DNA of 64,000 bases from contig JAZBQD010000014.1 of NCBI GenBank assembly GCA_036583965.1, positions 66,494,395-66,558,394 on the forward strand. The letters are read 5' to 3'. Both the position numbers and the translations under genes were made by a program. Shown in pieces: positions 48,101 to 62,129 of this stretch. The DNA comes from Prunella strophiata. Lineage: Eukaryota > Chordata > Aves > Passeriformes > Prunellidae. Every line of letters starts with the position of its first letter. Positions within the stretch are counted from its first letter, which is position 1. Under the pieces are notes generated by a model that did not search any database, was not told where the DNA came from, and was given only the letters and a program-made list of their open reading frames with translations.

Positions 48101-51100
48101 GGAATGATGAGCTCCAGCACAGTTCTGCCTCGACTTGCAAGTATATTTGTGTTTCTCCCTCCCTCACCATGCAAATGACTCTCTGGAAAGGAATCTTCAG
48201 ACTTTCTTTTCCTTTCATTAACACTTTATAGCCTGCAATAAGAGTAACAGGAAATATTAATATTTAGGAAGCACAGACAGCAAATTCTCTGAAGAATACA
48301 AGGGCTGTAAAACTGTTACAAAACCTGGCTTTGAAATTCTGCCCAAATATGGATTTACACCATCAGCTCAAATGAGACCCACTTTCACACCTAAAAATCC
48401 CAAGCCTGGGTGTCTGCTCTGGGTTTAAAAGCATGTAACAAACTGCCTTCAAACACACCAAGACTCACTACTTTGTTCTGTTGTACATTCCTCTTCCTCC
48501 ATGGGTTTAAGACTTATTTTTAGCTGCTTTAAGTTCGAATGGGTCAGATGTATATCTGCTAATGAGTATTGGTAATTAAGGTTTCAAACCACACAGCAGC
48601 AATCCAACACTTTCATGTTGCTGATATCTCTCTATATTTGTGTATATTTTCAGAGCAATGTCTGAAAGTCCTATTTGATTTAATTTCATTAAATTCTTCA
48701 AGGCTAAAGTGAAAGCTCAAAATATAACTAAGTGTGGATTTTTGTCCTTTTATTCTTCACAAACCTTTGCAAATGTTCCATATATACACTTTCTCTTAGC
48801 ACAAAAATTTAGAGATTTATATCCCAAGACTATAAATTCCAGTTATATTTTTTGTATTTTGCCATGCAATAAAGTGAAAAACATAAAAGATTATTATTGA
48901 GATTATAATTAATTTTATTTATGTATTCCAGTGCTTAGAAATACTACAGCAAGAACATTTACATGTGCTGAAGAAGCTTGATTATAAAGCTTGGCTAAAC
49001 TTATTGGAAAAGCTGCAATCATAGCGCAGTTACTTCCGAGAAAACATTTTGGGAAAACTCAGCATATTTCATTTTCCCCTCATAATTCCCCTCATAATAT
49101 CTGTCTAGCTTTGTCAACTGCTTTGAAAGAGCATCTGAGAAAACTGGGAGTTTTACAGGTGCAAAATATGTCAAGGAATGTAAAAAGAAATGCTTTCCTT
49201 TCCCACAGATTTCAATTTCAGTTGTTCACAAGAATTGGCCAGGTCTCTGTGAGGTCTGCTCAAACATAATTTCATTTGTATGTGTCTGCTACCCCCTGCA
49301 CAGTGTAGGAAATAAAGAAGAAATGAAAGAAAGCCTCAGCATGTTCCTGGAATTAATTTTCATGATAGGAGCAATTGAGTCCATCCACTAAGGTACTTAT
49401 AATTACATTACATTGCTACTTGGAAGAAAAATGGCTGGCTATATTCTAAGAAAATATTAACCCCATCAAATCACTACAAATCACTACATTTAATGTATTC
49501 TTCCTTTTATTAACACCCACAAGGTGCCCATTAGAGGCACCATCACTGCCATCCTAAATCATTTCTAATTATCAGATGTGCAAAAACACGACGGAAATGT
49601 TATTTCACATCTTCGAATGAAAGGCTCTTTCCTTCCAAAAGACATGTCAGCACTGGATGATTTACTCCATGATTTTGTTTACTGCCTTCAACTTTCATTA
49701 GTGTTAAAAGAGCTAAGATTGTTTTCCTGACTGCTGAGATTTCCTAGGAGAGAAGAACCACACAAATACTGAACTCTGTGGGCCAGGGAAGATAAAAGGT
49801 GAAAGGCAGGGTGCCACCTCCCATGGCTTTGCTGTTTTGGGTTGTTTTGTCACAGTTCTGGCTTTCTAGGGAATGGAGAAGGAAAAGGGCAGGAGCTGTG
49901 CCATGGTTTCCCATGTCTCGTCCTGCTCCTGCCTTGCCACCTCACCCCTTTCCTGTGTCAGGTTTGGTTCAGCCTTGAGACTTTTTCATTTGCCCCACAT
50001 TCCTGCCATCCCAAAACAAAATAAGCAGGAATTTTAAACACATAAAGTGCCTGAACTCGTTCTTTTATTCCTGGTAGGGTGTCTCACTGAGGTTTTTGTG
50101 TTCTTCTAAAGAGTGAGTTAAATTAATGCTTGATAGATTTTTTAGCAAAATATATTTCATTACCTAACTTTAAGATTTTGACTAACTCTAAGATTTTCAA
50201 AACATACTAGGAGCATTTTTCAGGAGTAAAATCTTCTAGCTGAAGAAAACAACTATTTCCTAAATCAGCAGTCACTGCAAGATTTATACATGTTTAATCC
50301 CATTCAGACACACACTAATACCCTCTCAAACTAAAACAAAGAACCAAAGTATGACAATAACATATTATTATCAAGAGGGAATTAAAACACTTAATCTGGT
50401 GTTTCACTCCTGGAATTTTTGTGCATGATAGCATGACAAGTCCCTGAGCATCCTGATCTCATTGGATCTGCTTTGATTTAGGGTTTGGAGCAGATGACCC
50501 CACAGTTCCCAACTTACATTACTCAATGGTCTAGATATCAGCACCCGTGCAGAAAAATTCCTGGAGAAGAAGGAGACAATTTAGGAAATAAAGTGTGCTT
50601 CCTTGGAGGAAACAAATTTTTCTTTTTAATACTATTTATTCCCTGGCAGTGCCATTATGCATAAGTGAAGCCTGACTCTCCCACCCAGAAAAGGTGGCAC
50701 AGACACTGATCCCTCCCTACCTCCAAAATTCTTCAAACTTCCAACTCTTTGCAATTCAGCTCTGTGCCTGCTGCTTGCTCCATACACACTTATTGCAATA
50801 TGTGATCAGGAAGCCTGTGATACCATTTAATCATGGGAAGCAAGAGCTGGAATTTCTGGGGATAGCACTAATTTTCTCAGGCATTGGATGAATCATAACC
50901 CTTCAATATCTAGAGGAGTTATGATTCTATCTATCCATATCAGGGATGTAACATACACCTTCTATTTAGAAGCTCTGTACATGATTCATTACTATGACAC
51001 AGATAGATAAGAGAATATATGGCTTTATTATCCAGGAACTGTACTGTGGAATGATATTTTACTAGAGGAAATGCAAACATTATTCTGCTAAACCTTCTCT

Positions 51101-54100
51101 GTGCCATTCTGCAATGTTGTTATTAACATTCACACACAACAATAAAAACCTATGGGTATTCACAAGCAGTTGTTATATCATTTATAAGACAATGATAAAG
51201 CTGAACACTATAATTGTAATTTGTCAAAATAGAAAAAAGGGTACAAATAGAAACCAAAATCAATTATTTAAACCATGATGAGGTACCAGAAAAAAGAACT
51301 TGGTTTGCCATTAAAATTATGCAACGGGTGTGCATGGATATCCTGAAATCAAAAAGCCAAACACTAAAGCCAAAACCATTGTTCTGCATCTCCTCAGCCT
51401 ATGTTGGAGTGAATGATTAAAAGCTTCTATTTGATGTGACTCATTACAAACAAAGTATATGAAAAAATACTGTAGTGCTTCCCTCTGCCACTGCCCTCAT
51501 ATTGGTGGGTCAAAAAAAGAAGCAAGCACGATTCCCCCAAACTTCTCATTTTGGTTGCAAACTAAAACCAACTTTCACAACCTCCTTTTATCTTTCAGGC
51601 ACTTGTCAATACTTTGCAAAAAATGGTAAATGATTTCTAGGCTGAAATCATCCACTGAAGACAGTAAGTAACAAGCTATGAAATTTAGTAACTCTCTTTC
51701 ACTTTTCTCCAGGGCTGGCCTTGAACAGGAAAAAAAAAAGCATGTTGCTAGAGAATCATCTCTTCTGAAGCCTGTGTACTACATGCAATTCAAGGGCCAG
51801 ACCATGCCTCAGTCCAGGAAGCACAGTAAGGGAATCTATTCCCTGGCCTTATCTTCTATTTGAGCAGCTTGGAAGCCAGAAAAATCATCATACTGGCTGT
51901 ATTTCTTCTGCACACAAACAGAATGGACACCTCTTATGTATGTGTAAACTAAAGAAGGGTCTAGAAATCATGTTTTCTAAATATAATTTTGTAATCTATT
52001 TCCACTCAGACCACACAAGACAGTCCAAAAGTGAAAAGATATGCCTCATTTTTCAAAAATGAAAGGAAGTGATGACTTATTTGTATTTAATCTGTTGCTT
52101 ACATTTAAAAATATTGTGAGCATTATATCCAGATAAATATTTATCACTGTAGTAAGCCTTCCTCTTGTTGTTGGTTAAGACTGTAAACCCAAACCATACC
52201 TTAGAAAGATCTTAACTACAAACAAGCATCTCAGCAGTTCACTACACACAGAAGCAAGTCGAGCAAAAACTAAATCAAGTGTCTCCCATCTGAACAAAAA
52301 TCTGGTGCAATTCACTTCAAACATGCTTCTCTCTTGGCTTCTGAAACACCACTTTGCTGCTCTCTTCTCAGTCCCCAGTTGCCTCTTTGCCAAATGTAAC
52401 ACATATTTATAAGAGGTTAAAATAGAAACAAAACACTACCAACAACCAACCAAACAACCCAACACTGCATAAGGGGGAGGACAAACAGTGGAGCCAGACG
52501 TAGCAGCTTGCTTTTACTGTCTCATTGCTCTTGGGAAAATGCAACAGTGGCTTCTGAATATTAATTGAATAAGGAGCCGTGCAAATTCCAGCTGTTGCCC
52601 GTGCACTGGGCTCTGGAAGACGGGTGTTTTCTCAGCCCCTGGTTTCATTCCTGGACTCCCAGAAACTCTGCACATATGTAGCCCTGCGAGTTGCACAATT
52701 TAATTCTGTCATCCATCTGCATAACTCCAGCTTCCCAGACTCCAGTGGCATATCAGCATTGTGGAAACTGTAACTGGGATGAGAACCATATTTAGGGAGG
52801 CTCTCCCCTGCAAGCTGTGGGTACATATGGCAATAAAGGGAGCAGGTTGTTACAGAAGAACACATCATGCAACCCCTACTTTGGGGGGAATGTGTTTAAC
52901 CAAGCTGAAAGGCCTTTGGGCAAGTTGCTGGACAAAAATTGCCCCCCCTGACTTTCATGGGTTTGTCACTGAATTATTCACACAGAGGGAGCTCCAACAA
53001 AAATCATCACCTCAGATGGCTGTTCTGTAGTGCCAGTGATGTCCAACACACAGGATCACCTCAAAGGACAGGGACATCACAACTGGGGACCACTTACACC
53101 CAGACTCAGCTTGCAGGCATCAAACCTGAGGGAGCACAAATCTGTAAAAAGTGCTCACCACCTGCTTTATGGAAAGAAGGAAAGGGAAAGAAAAAGACAA
53201 AAGGGATCCTTTTAGGTGTCCCATGGCAAGTCCTTGCATGGCTGACCAGTTTGAACTTTAAAGGACATGTGGAAGTACCAGTAAGTGAAATCAGGAAGGT
53301 CTTTAAAAAGATTTTTTAAATGGCTGGGGTCTTTATCATGTCACATTTTCTGGGTACTAGTACAATTTAATTTGATTTTAAACTGTACTGTTTGATGAAA
53401 TGTCCTGTTCTTTAGTTCAGTGAAGTCAAGACACAATAAATGGATTTTTAATGGACGAAAGTTCAATTTCTCTGGCAGCAGAGGCACATGAGGAAAGAGA
53501 CACAATGTACAAATGATGCACTCTGTGCTGACTTCCGACCCCAACCGTTTCATGACAGGTATAAAAATGAAATACTGGGGGTGAGAGGAGAGGGAAGAAA
53601 AAGGAGAGAGCTTTAAATGGCAGCAATGCTAATAGCCAAACAGCATAAAAATTGTTTAGAAACAGAGGTTGATTTTCGGTTATAAAAGCAGTACACCTGA
53701 AAAAAAAGCTCAGAATGTTATTTTTTCTTAATCTTCTTTTTATATGTTAGCTACTATTTCTGTTCAGTGTTTGGCTTTCTGCTTCAGAGTGTGTGGCTTA
53801 GTAAAGTCAAGTAAGGTGTTTGGAAGGGGGAGAAATGTAATGATATTATTAATCTCTGTATTATGTGCTCGAATCCTTACTAGAATATATGCAGATAATT
53901 CTCTTCCTTGTTTCTATTCAGCAGGAAATTAGTTCACCATTAGAAACATGGTTCAAGGCCATGTTTCCTCAGTCCTGTTGGAGAAATGAATCAGGAAACA
54001 AAAATAGCTCTGATGGTGCTCGTATTTATCAGGACTTGACTGAGCTGCATTAATTAAATAATGAATCTTTAACTGGAAATATGATGCTCTATATCTAAAG

Positions 54101-57100
54101 CTCTGAAAGGCCATTACGAATTATTTGAAAGCTCCAAAAATACTTCAAAAATCAATTAAATGTTATTAAAACTGAATACAAATTAAAGACCAAAGCACCC
54201 ATTCCTGCCTATTTACCTCAGCTAGTTCAACTCCAACTTTAAAACCTCTGCTTGCTTGCCAGATACAGATTGTGGCTTTTAACATACAATGTCAACAGAT
54301 TGCAACTGCTTACTCCTGCTCAGTGGCTCTGGGCTAGAAAATGCTATTTTCAGAGTTTTACCAGAGAGGAAGAAAGCATCAGCATTTAAAGGTATCCCCA
54401 CAAATGTTTATGTTTGAAGCACTGTCATTAGATCTGCCAGGGGAGGCCTTCCTACAACCTCACTTACTCATCATGAGGCAATATTTAATCTTCCAGCTTA
54501 AACAGGAGGAGATACTCTACTGTTTCTGTCTTTGAACATCACTTGTCATGGCAATTAATGAATTTCCTTTCACCCATTGCTCCTGCCTTCTGCTCTGCCA
54601 GATGCCCCCGACCCTGCTGCTCCTCCTGATTCCAGCAGTTGTGGGGCTTTGGGGTTGGGCTTTTCCATCCCTGCATCTCTGCCATTTTTGTCCCTCAAAC
54701 AGAGCTAATTTATTTCAGCAGACAAGAACTGGGCACACCCTCCCCTGGAAAAGCTGACCAGAGGGGCTGGCACTGGCCTCTGGTTGGCCATATGAAAGGC
54801 AGTGGTGTCTCTTGCCCTCTCCCATGAGTGCCCATGGCTTTTAAGACACATTCTTATCCAAACTTCATGATGAGGGAGAAAATTTGCTGCTCTGAGAGTG
54901 TTGAGCATGTCAGATCTGGAATGACCTGGGACTTCCTACAGTGAACATCAACAGCACAAACCCAGGGGCTCTTCTCATTGCCTTAGGACCCCCTGACTAC
55001 TCAAGATCTTATGGTCTCACATGCCCTCAAGGAGTACCCTGAGGTTCCTATTTGTTTTAGGACCTGTTTTCTCTACTTGATTAAAACATTTTTGAGCTTT
55101 TCAGCAGAATAGTCATATTTAGCCTTACACCTTCATTTCCCTAACAATTCCTTCAAATACATACTGTGCTCGTTTACAGTAAACCCACAAACATGAAGTT
55201 CCCTTTTCAGATGCATTCATTTGCATTGCACATTAAATGGTTTATAACAGAGCCACATCATTCAAATGTTAACTGAAAATTATCATTCTTAATTCTCTCA
55301 CACCTTTATAAATTTTTCAGCTCACCTGTCTTCTCTTATGAAATGCAATCTGGGTACCTTTATTTTATTTATAACCAACAAAGTGCAGAAAAGCTATGCA
55401 TAAGCTCTGTCAATATTTTTATGAGGTTTGGTGCCTTCCCTTAGAGAAATTACTGAAGCTTTTTTCACGTTCACAACTAACTTCTTCACAGAAACAGTAA
55501 TGTCTTTTCCCCTGCAGTCACAGGCAACAGCAACCTTTAAATTTCTGAGGGAAAGACATTTTGAGGTTTGAGAAACACTGTGCAGAAGGCACAAATCGCT
55601 GCCATCCTTAGCATATCTTTGTATATCCTAACCACAGGGAGTTCAATCCTGAATTACTGCAAAAATATTATGCCAGGGGCTCCCTGTGGGCCTCTAGTCC
55701 AAAAATAAGTATTGATGTAATGTGCACCTAAGAGTTCACAAAATGCAGGTGCTAGAGGTGTCTGGAGCAGTGGTGAGTATTAGAGATGCTCTGGAGTGTT
55801 GCAATATCTCTGTTACCAGGTGGAAAGAGAGGGCTGCACAAAATAAAATAAAATTAATCATTAGCAAGTTTTCTAAGCCTGTTGTAGACAATATTGTGCA
55901 GACCAGTGGTGTTTTATATTAGTAAGAAGTGTGGATAGAGTCAATGAATCCACATTGTCAGCATATGCTGAAAGAATGGGGAGACAGAGGACTCTGGTGA
56001 GCTGCTACACCAGTGAGAGAGGAAAACCCCCATTTTTGCTGCAGTGCAGCACTACTAAGAGTTCTGATATCTTGTATTTCTAGGCAGATGAAACTCATGG
56101 ACATCAGATGAGACCACAGTTTTACAGAAGACAGCCAGTCTGCTGTCATCCTTGATGACAGGATCAGCTGGGAGAAACATCAAGTAGCTCCTCAAAATCC
56201 AAACATTCACACATTTTTGGTTTAGAAAAAGCCTATAGTGGAGACTTGCTCCATTATTACTCATCTGCCATTTCAGTTTAAAGATGATGGGTATCCAGCA
56301 CACTTAATCTAGAAGTGTAACACAGTGTACTAAATATTTCACCACCTTTAAAAATAAAGAGACGAAAGAAAACCTGCATATCATAATTTTGGACTTAAAT
56401 GAAAACCAATTCCTTAAGAGCTTTAAACATTCTTTGTAATGGTATGTTTTGCTTTATATCTTAAACTTTTCAACTCTGAGATGAAGATAGGAATTGCATA
56501 TCCAGGAAAAAGTAAAAGGGATAATATACACACATTCCACAAATGGATTCAGTTCTTCCCTTTTAAGTGGGCAAGTGTTACTCTTAACCTTAGGCAAAGC
56601 CAGCAATTTCTACAGAAATTCAGCCAATCAGTACATTCTCCATTCCAAGAAAAAAAAAAAGGAAATATTGATGAACTTAAAGTGCATTTTTCTCCTAGTT
56701 AAAGGCTGCACACGTTCAGATCTTTAATATCAGCATTTCCCAAAAGGACTAATTTTCTCTGGACTGCCAGAGTTTGGCTATATGTTGTGCCATCTAAAAC
56801 ATGCAGAGCACAGCACTGTGTATATTCCATGACTGGGTTCTCCAGGCAATCAGGTGTAGTTCTGGTTTATACTTCTTCCAGTTTTAGATGAGTTAGCTTA
56901 ACCAAATGGTACTAATGTGGCTAACTGCTGGAAACTAAGCTCAGATCCCAATCTCACTAGACTTTAGATCAAGTAAGAAACAGATTAACTGGTTCCCTTG
57001 CCATGGACCTGACAGTGATAAAAATTAGTCTTAGGATTTCTGTTCAGATTAATTCTAAACTCTGCAAGACACAGCTATCTATTGAAATACATATCCAAGA

Positions 57101-59013
57101 AAGTAAATTAAATAGAGTGACCTGCTTCCAAGCTGGTGTGCAATGCCTATCCTAAATCACACCTTTATCTAAATTTTGCCCACTTGCCTTACTCCTGACT
57201 CTCACTCTAAATCCCTGAAAGCAGCTGAGTTGGTCTCCTCCCTGCCCAAATACTACATCTCAGAACACAAGCTGACAGTCTTCCATGCATGAACTATATT
57301 AAACTTTTAAGCTCAGCAGATGATGTATGGAGCTTCTCAGAGGCAGTGAGAAGTGGCTTTGGGGCTGCTACCAGGAAGATGATGGAATTTTGACAAAACC
57401 ATACAGCTCAAACCCATTAATTGTGGGATGCCATCAATCCCAGACTCCCCCTCTTCCTTCTGCAATGTGAGGTAGGACAGAGTAGGTTAAAGTCAGCACC
57501 TAACACATGGTACACCTGCACACAAAACCCTTTAAACCTTTAAAAAGCCAAGTGTCTACAGGCAAGAGCCACTTGGAATTACAATAGTGAAGACTGTGAT
57601 TGAAGACATAGTCTCCCATCATAACTTCTGCCAAGAATTCACTGAGATCACAAAGTTGTTGGAAAGAAATTTATGGAGGAATTACTTTTTGGAGTCATCT
57701 TGAATTAATAAATAAGAGGTACCTTTCTGAGATAGCTGTTTTAGAGCTGCTTACAGCTGGATGAAAACTAGCACTATGGTTCAATTTATTTACCATTAGT
57801 TCCTTTCTCTCTCTCTCTCTCTTTAAAGTCTAACACACAATTTCAGAATACTGTGAAAGCCTCCTTAATTTGCTTCTGTATTGTGTAAAGCAGATGTCCT
57901 GCCTTTGCAAACTGATTAGTAAGTGGTTTATATTATTCCAGTGGTTGTTGTCATTATTGCAGAAATGTTGAGCGAGGCTGCTGTCTGCTGCTTTTAAAAA
58001 CATCTAGAATGACAGACTGCCTCTTTCAGAAGTGATACAGGTGTACAAAACCACACTTTTCTGGAGAAAACAGACAAAATGAAATTCTACTAAGCAGCCC
58101 ATCACATTTAAGGTAGAGAAGTATCTTCAGGATCACAAGATATAGAGTATAAAACCAGCACAGGCTCTATATAAGACCCAGGTCTCACTCCAGGCCCTTG
58201 TACACAACTAGAAATTTGGTCTTTGACAAATCCTTTTCCTGGCAAAAAAACCACAAATTAATCCTAGTATTATCCTAGTAGCACCTAAAACATTTGAGGC
58301 ACCCTTCTGTAGTGCCCACTCTTCTTCCATCACCTGTGAAAGGCCCCCCATGGATGAACATTTAAGGCAGCTACAATTGTCTACAAGGTCCAGCTGGGGT
58401 AGATCTTGTCAGGGGTTGCACAGGAAGCTTAACATTCAAATAAATTGTTTTTGTTGGAGAGGGTGAAACAAAGTCTGAGTCTCTTATATGTTTGTTCACT
58501 GAAATTGATTGAGCTCTCTGAATACTACTGCACTAGAAATTAATGCAAATTATAGCTTTAAAAGGTTAGATAAGTTAAATCTGCTTCTACATGTCCTGAC
58601 AGTCTGAAAAGCAAAAAGAAAGGTGGGCATTTAGTTGATTCTGAAGATACACTTCACCACTGGCTCATCCCATAGGAACCAAGAAGTTCTTCCTGTTCCA
58701 TGTCCAAACACAGAGTGCAATAGAGGTGGCTACAAATACTTATATCCTACAAGAACCACATATTACTACTGCAATCATTGCAAAATACAGCTATGTGGTT
58801 TTTGCTTCTTCAGGATGTGATAAAAATTTCTAACGTGCTCACTTTGGGTCCCAAGTTGTGCAAACCTCAAAAAAAAGGGCATTTTGTTTGGGGTTTTTTG
58901 GTTTAACTTCACACAAATAGTTCTTAAAGCAGGAGGAACTGACCTCTTCTCTTTTGTCAGCATTCAAATTTCCTGACTGCATTGTTAAACAGAGAGAGCC
59001 TGTGTCAGCACAC
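45138..59013. other. Intronic sequence, no gene seen
   Basis: Nearly 14 kb with only small features: a 12-base direct duplication near 49075-49098 (CCCCTCATAATT-type), a doubled CAAATCACTA near 49478-49500, and a short TC repeat at 57805-57823. Open frames are short and without domains. No CR1 copy is obvious here, which is unusual compared with the rest of the window. Confidence 0.5.
57805..57823 (+). repeat. (TC)n short repeat
   Basis: Nine TC units. Confidence 0.85.
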
Positions 59014-59660
59014 ATTCACAGGGTAATTTTGGTTGGAAGGGACATCTTGAGGTCACCTGGTCAAGCCACCCTCAGAGCAGGGCCAACTAGATCAGGTTGC
59101 TCAGGGCTGAGCAGATATTTCAGTGTCTCCAAGGACAGTCCCTCTGGGCTCCTGTTAAGGTGTTTGACCACACCATGGTGAAATTTTTTCTTTTATCAAC
59201 ATTTGCCTTTCCATGCTAACACCTTGTGCTTGTGGCCTCCTGACCTAGGTACTCTGTGCATCTCTGTGAAAAGAAAGTTATTCTTGCTCTGTTGTATTTG
59301 TAACCCCACAATAAGTAGTTCAGAACACCTTTAGGACTTCCCTTTCCCCTTCTCTGCCAGGATAAGGCAGCTCTTTGAGCCACTCCTTCTACATCATATA
59401 TTCCAGACCCCTAATTATCTTGGTGTCCCTCCACCAAACTCTCCCCAGCAGGCCTTGTACCCTGTCTTGTCCTGGGGAGCTCAAAACTGGACAGTGTATA
59501 GATGTGGACTCAGGTAGCAAGAGGAGAAACAAACTCTTTTCCTGGTATGTTGCCTACCCTTTTAGGACACCCTAATATTGTCCTTCTGTGCTGCAAGGGT
59601 GCAAAACTGACTCCTGTGCCACTTTCTATCCAGTCAGACCCTCCCCCAGGGCTCTTCTTG
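59014..59660 (-). mobile_element. CR1 LINE, longer 3' fragment (antisense to window)
   Basis: Reversed CR1 is followed over about 650 bases: CACAGGGTAATTTTGGTTGG, TTGGAAGGGACATCTTGAGG, AGATCAGGTTGCTCAGGGC, GGGGAGCTCAAAACTGGACA, GATGTGGACTCAGGTAGCAA and TGTGCTGCAAGGGTGCAAAA. It reaches further into the element than the other 3' fragments, but the far edge is blurred. Confidence 0.85.
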
Positions 59661-59795
59661 CAAGGAAGCTGATATTTAAGTCCCATGGAAAGACATACAT
59701 ACACAAAAAGTTAGACTGCTTGCAGTCATTGTTAGAATCAAAATAAACCCATAAGCACAATACCTAATGTCTGTATGATGGGATCAAGGGCAGAG

Positions 59796-59938
59796 GATCA
59801 TAGACTCATTTAGGTTGGAAGGGACCTTTAAAGATCACCTTGTTCCAACACCCCTGCCATGGACAGGGACACCTTCCACTAGACCAGGCTGCTCAGAGCT
59901 CCATCCAACCTGGCCTTGGACACTTCCAGAGAATGGGT
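59796..59938 (-). mobile_element. CR1 LINE, 3' fragment (antisense to window)
   Basis: Starts ATCATAGACTCATTTAGGTT, then TTGGAAGGGACCTTTAAAGA, CTGCCATGGACAGGGACACC, CCATCCAACCTGGCCTTGGA. It is close to the CR1 consensus and therefore probably young. It lies about 135 bases from the previous CR1 in the same orientation but has its own 3' end, so it is a separate insertion. Confidence 0.95.
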
Positions 59939-62129
59939 TGTTAACAGTTTGTTTGGGCAACAAGATGCCAAACTAAAGCAAAGTGTGGCAACTTGTACAC
60001 AGCCCTAGAAAATTAAATATTATAAAATCTGAAAAAAAATTCCATCAAATACCTCACACACAAAAGATACAATTCAATTATCTTGTCTTGACCCAGAAAT
60101 ACACAGCCTATTATTGCAAAGTCACTTTAGGACAATAACATCAAGACAAATTAATCTTAAGACAAAGCAGAAGACATTCTCTATCCCTTACTCAGAAGTG
60201 AATCAAAGGCCCAGATTCTGACAGTCTCCATCTCTGCACATTTTCAAAGTACACACACAGAGCCAAACTTGAATTTTAAAATGAGTCACTCATAACCAGC
60301 AGTTCACAGAATTTTCATCTTGAAGCCTTTTAGAAGTATCTTTAAAGAAAGAAAAAGCATTTTATAAAACACTTTAACAGAATTTTTATCTTGGGGCTCC
60401 AAGAAAGCATTAGGAGTCAAAATCTCAATTTTTCTACTGCTACAAATGTCCTCCCCATTTTAAAGACAAATAAGCTTTCCAGTTACATACAAACCCAAGA
60501 ATAACTCTAGCTGCTAAATCAAATTTTTGATACATTGGAAAATAATCTTCAAAATGTATCAGAGAAAGCCAAATGAATGCAGTCCTGCCTGCAGAGGACT
60601 AGAAAAATACAAGAGCACTGTTGTTTACCTCAGATTACCAATTTTCTTTAGAAAACCAATTTCTCAGTGAGAGTGCAAACTTGTCCATCTACTGAGGTAG
60701 ATTCAATAAGGGTAAATATATATTTTCAAACATCCCTTAATACATTGAAATTTTGGTGGTTTTTGGGGGGTTTTATTGTACTTTGATGCATTTTACAAAA
60801 TTATACCCATTAACCATTTTTGCTCTTCCCTTCTGTTAGCAGCTAACTTGAGCTAAGTTGCAGGACTGACACCGAAATCTCCCTCCTAATATTTTCCTAA
60901 TCTAACCTGTTCCAAGATCAGCCTCTCTGCAGATGCCCACATGTGCCTATATGTGGTATAAAATACACTCAACCAACCACTTCCACAAAGAGCATACACC
61001 TTCTTGGCTGACAAAATTCTGACTCTTTTCATTTAGGACTAGGAGTAAGAAGCTTTTCTCTAGACATTCTTCTACTTGTAAACAACATACCTTTAATAAA
61101 AAAAAGCCCTTAAATTTAAAGGCTACTATAAAAAATGTCAACATTTTCACTACCCTTTTGTTTCAAAAGCACAAGTAGCCAGCCCAGACATTTCAGGGCA
61201 GCCATTAAATCCGAATGCCTTTTGAGGCAGAATTCTATGAATGCACTCTGGCTTATAAAAAATGTATTAGATGATAGCTCTGAAAAAGGCTCTGAGGCGT
61301 AACATGGTCTATCATGTTGTGCATGCATGAGTTAGCTTTTACAAGATCAGAACCAGAAGCGAAGATGAATGCTATTCATTGTAAGCCCAAAGCTTTGGAA
61401 GTTCAGTATCGCAGCGCTCGGGGGTGAGTACCAGAGCTATTCAAAAAAAAGGACATTCTTTAAAGAATCGTCCAGCTTTTAAATGTTTGGCACATGTGCC
61501 CACCCTCGGTTCTTGATGGTGTGGAGCTGGGGCTGCAGCAGAACAGGCAGAAGGCCACTGCCTGCTGACCACTTCTCCCTGCTCCCCACAGCCCCACTGA
61601 GCTGAATTTGATATGAGAAGGTCAGCAGTGTTCTTGTTAGTAGGTTTTAGAAAGTCAAATATCACTTGACAGAAGAAAAGCAATGACTTCACACTGGGTG
61701 TAAAGAGGAACAATTCTGGCAAGGACTCATCCACTTACTGTCAAAGAAAATTACATACAATTTACTATTTTGACATTCTGGAGTGTGTTCGACACATTAT
61801 TAGGATTTGGAGGTCTTAAAGAGAAGCACTTCAAATGAGCATTAAACTAAATGGATTTTCTTTGATGAAATAATGATAAATAATAATAAAGATGACTTTG
61901 GTTGTTTGCAAAATAGCTTGTTCATAGTCAGCTGCCCACACTATTTTGAAGATATCCCAAAGCTCAGGACAAACCTATTTTCAGCTGCTGGATGCTTTAA
62001 GGAGCTAACAATGAGTTATTATTCTTATTATTCAAACTATTACATGTATTATGTGACAACATACCTGGATAAAATTGCACAGAATCCTGAGAAAATGTAC
62101 ATTTCAAAAATTATCTTTGCATTTTGCTG
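59939..62129. other. Intronic sequence, no gene seen
   Basis: AT-rich unique sequence. A small CpG-bearing stretch with a donor-like GGG|GTGAGT on the plus strand lies at 61365-61430 and is discussed as a finding. Nothing else is supported. Confidence 0.5.
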
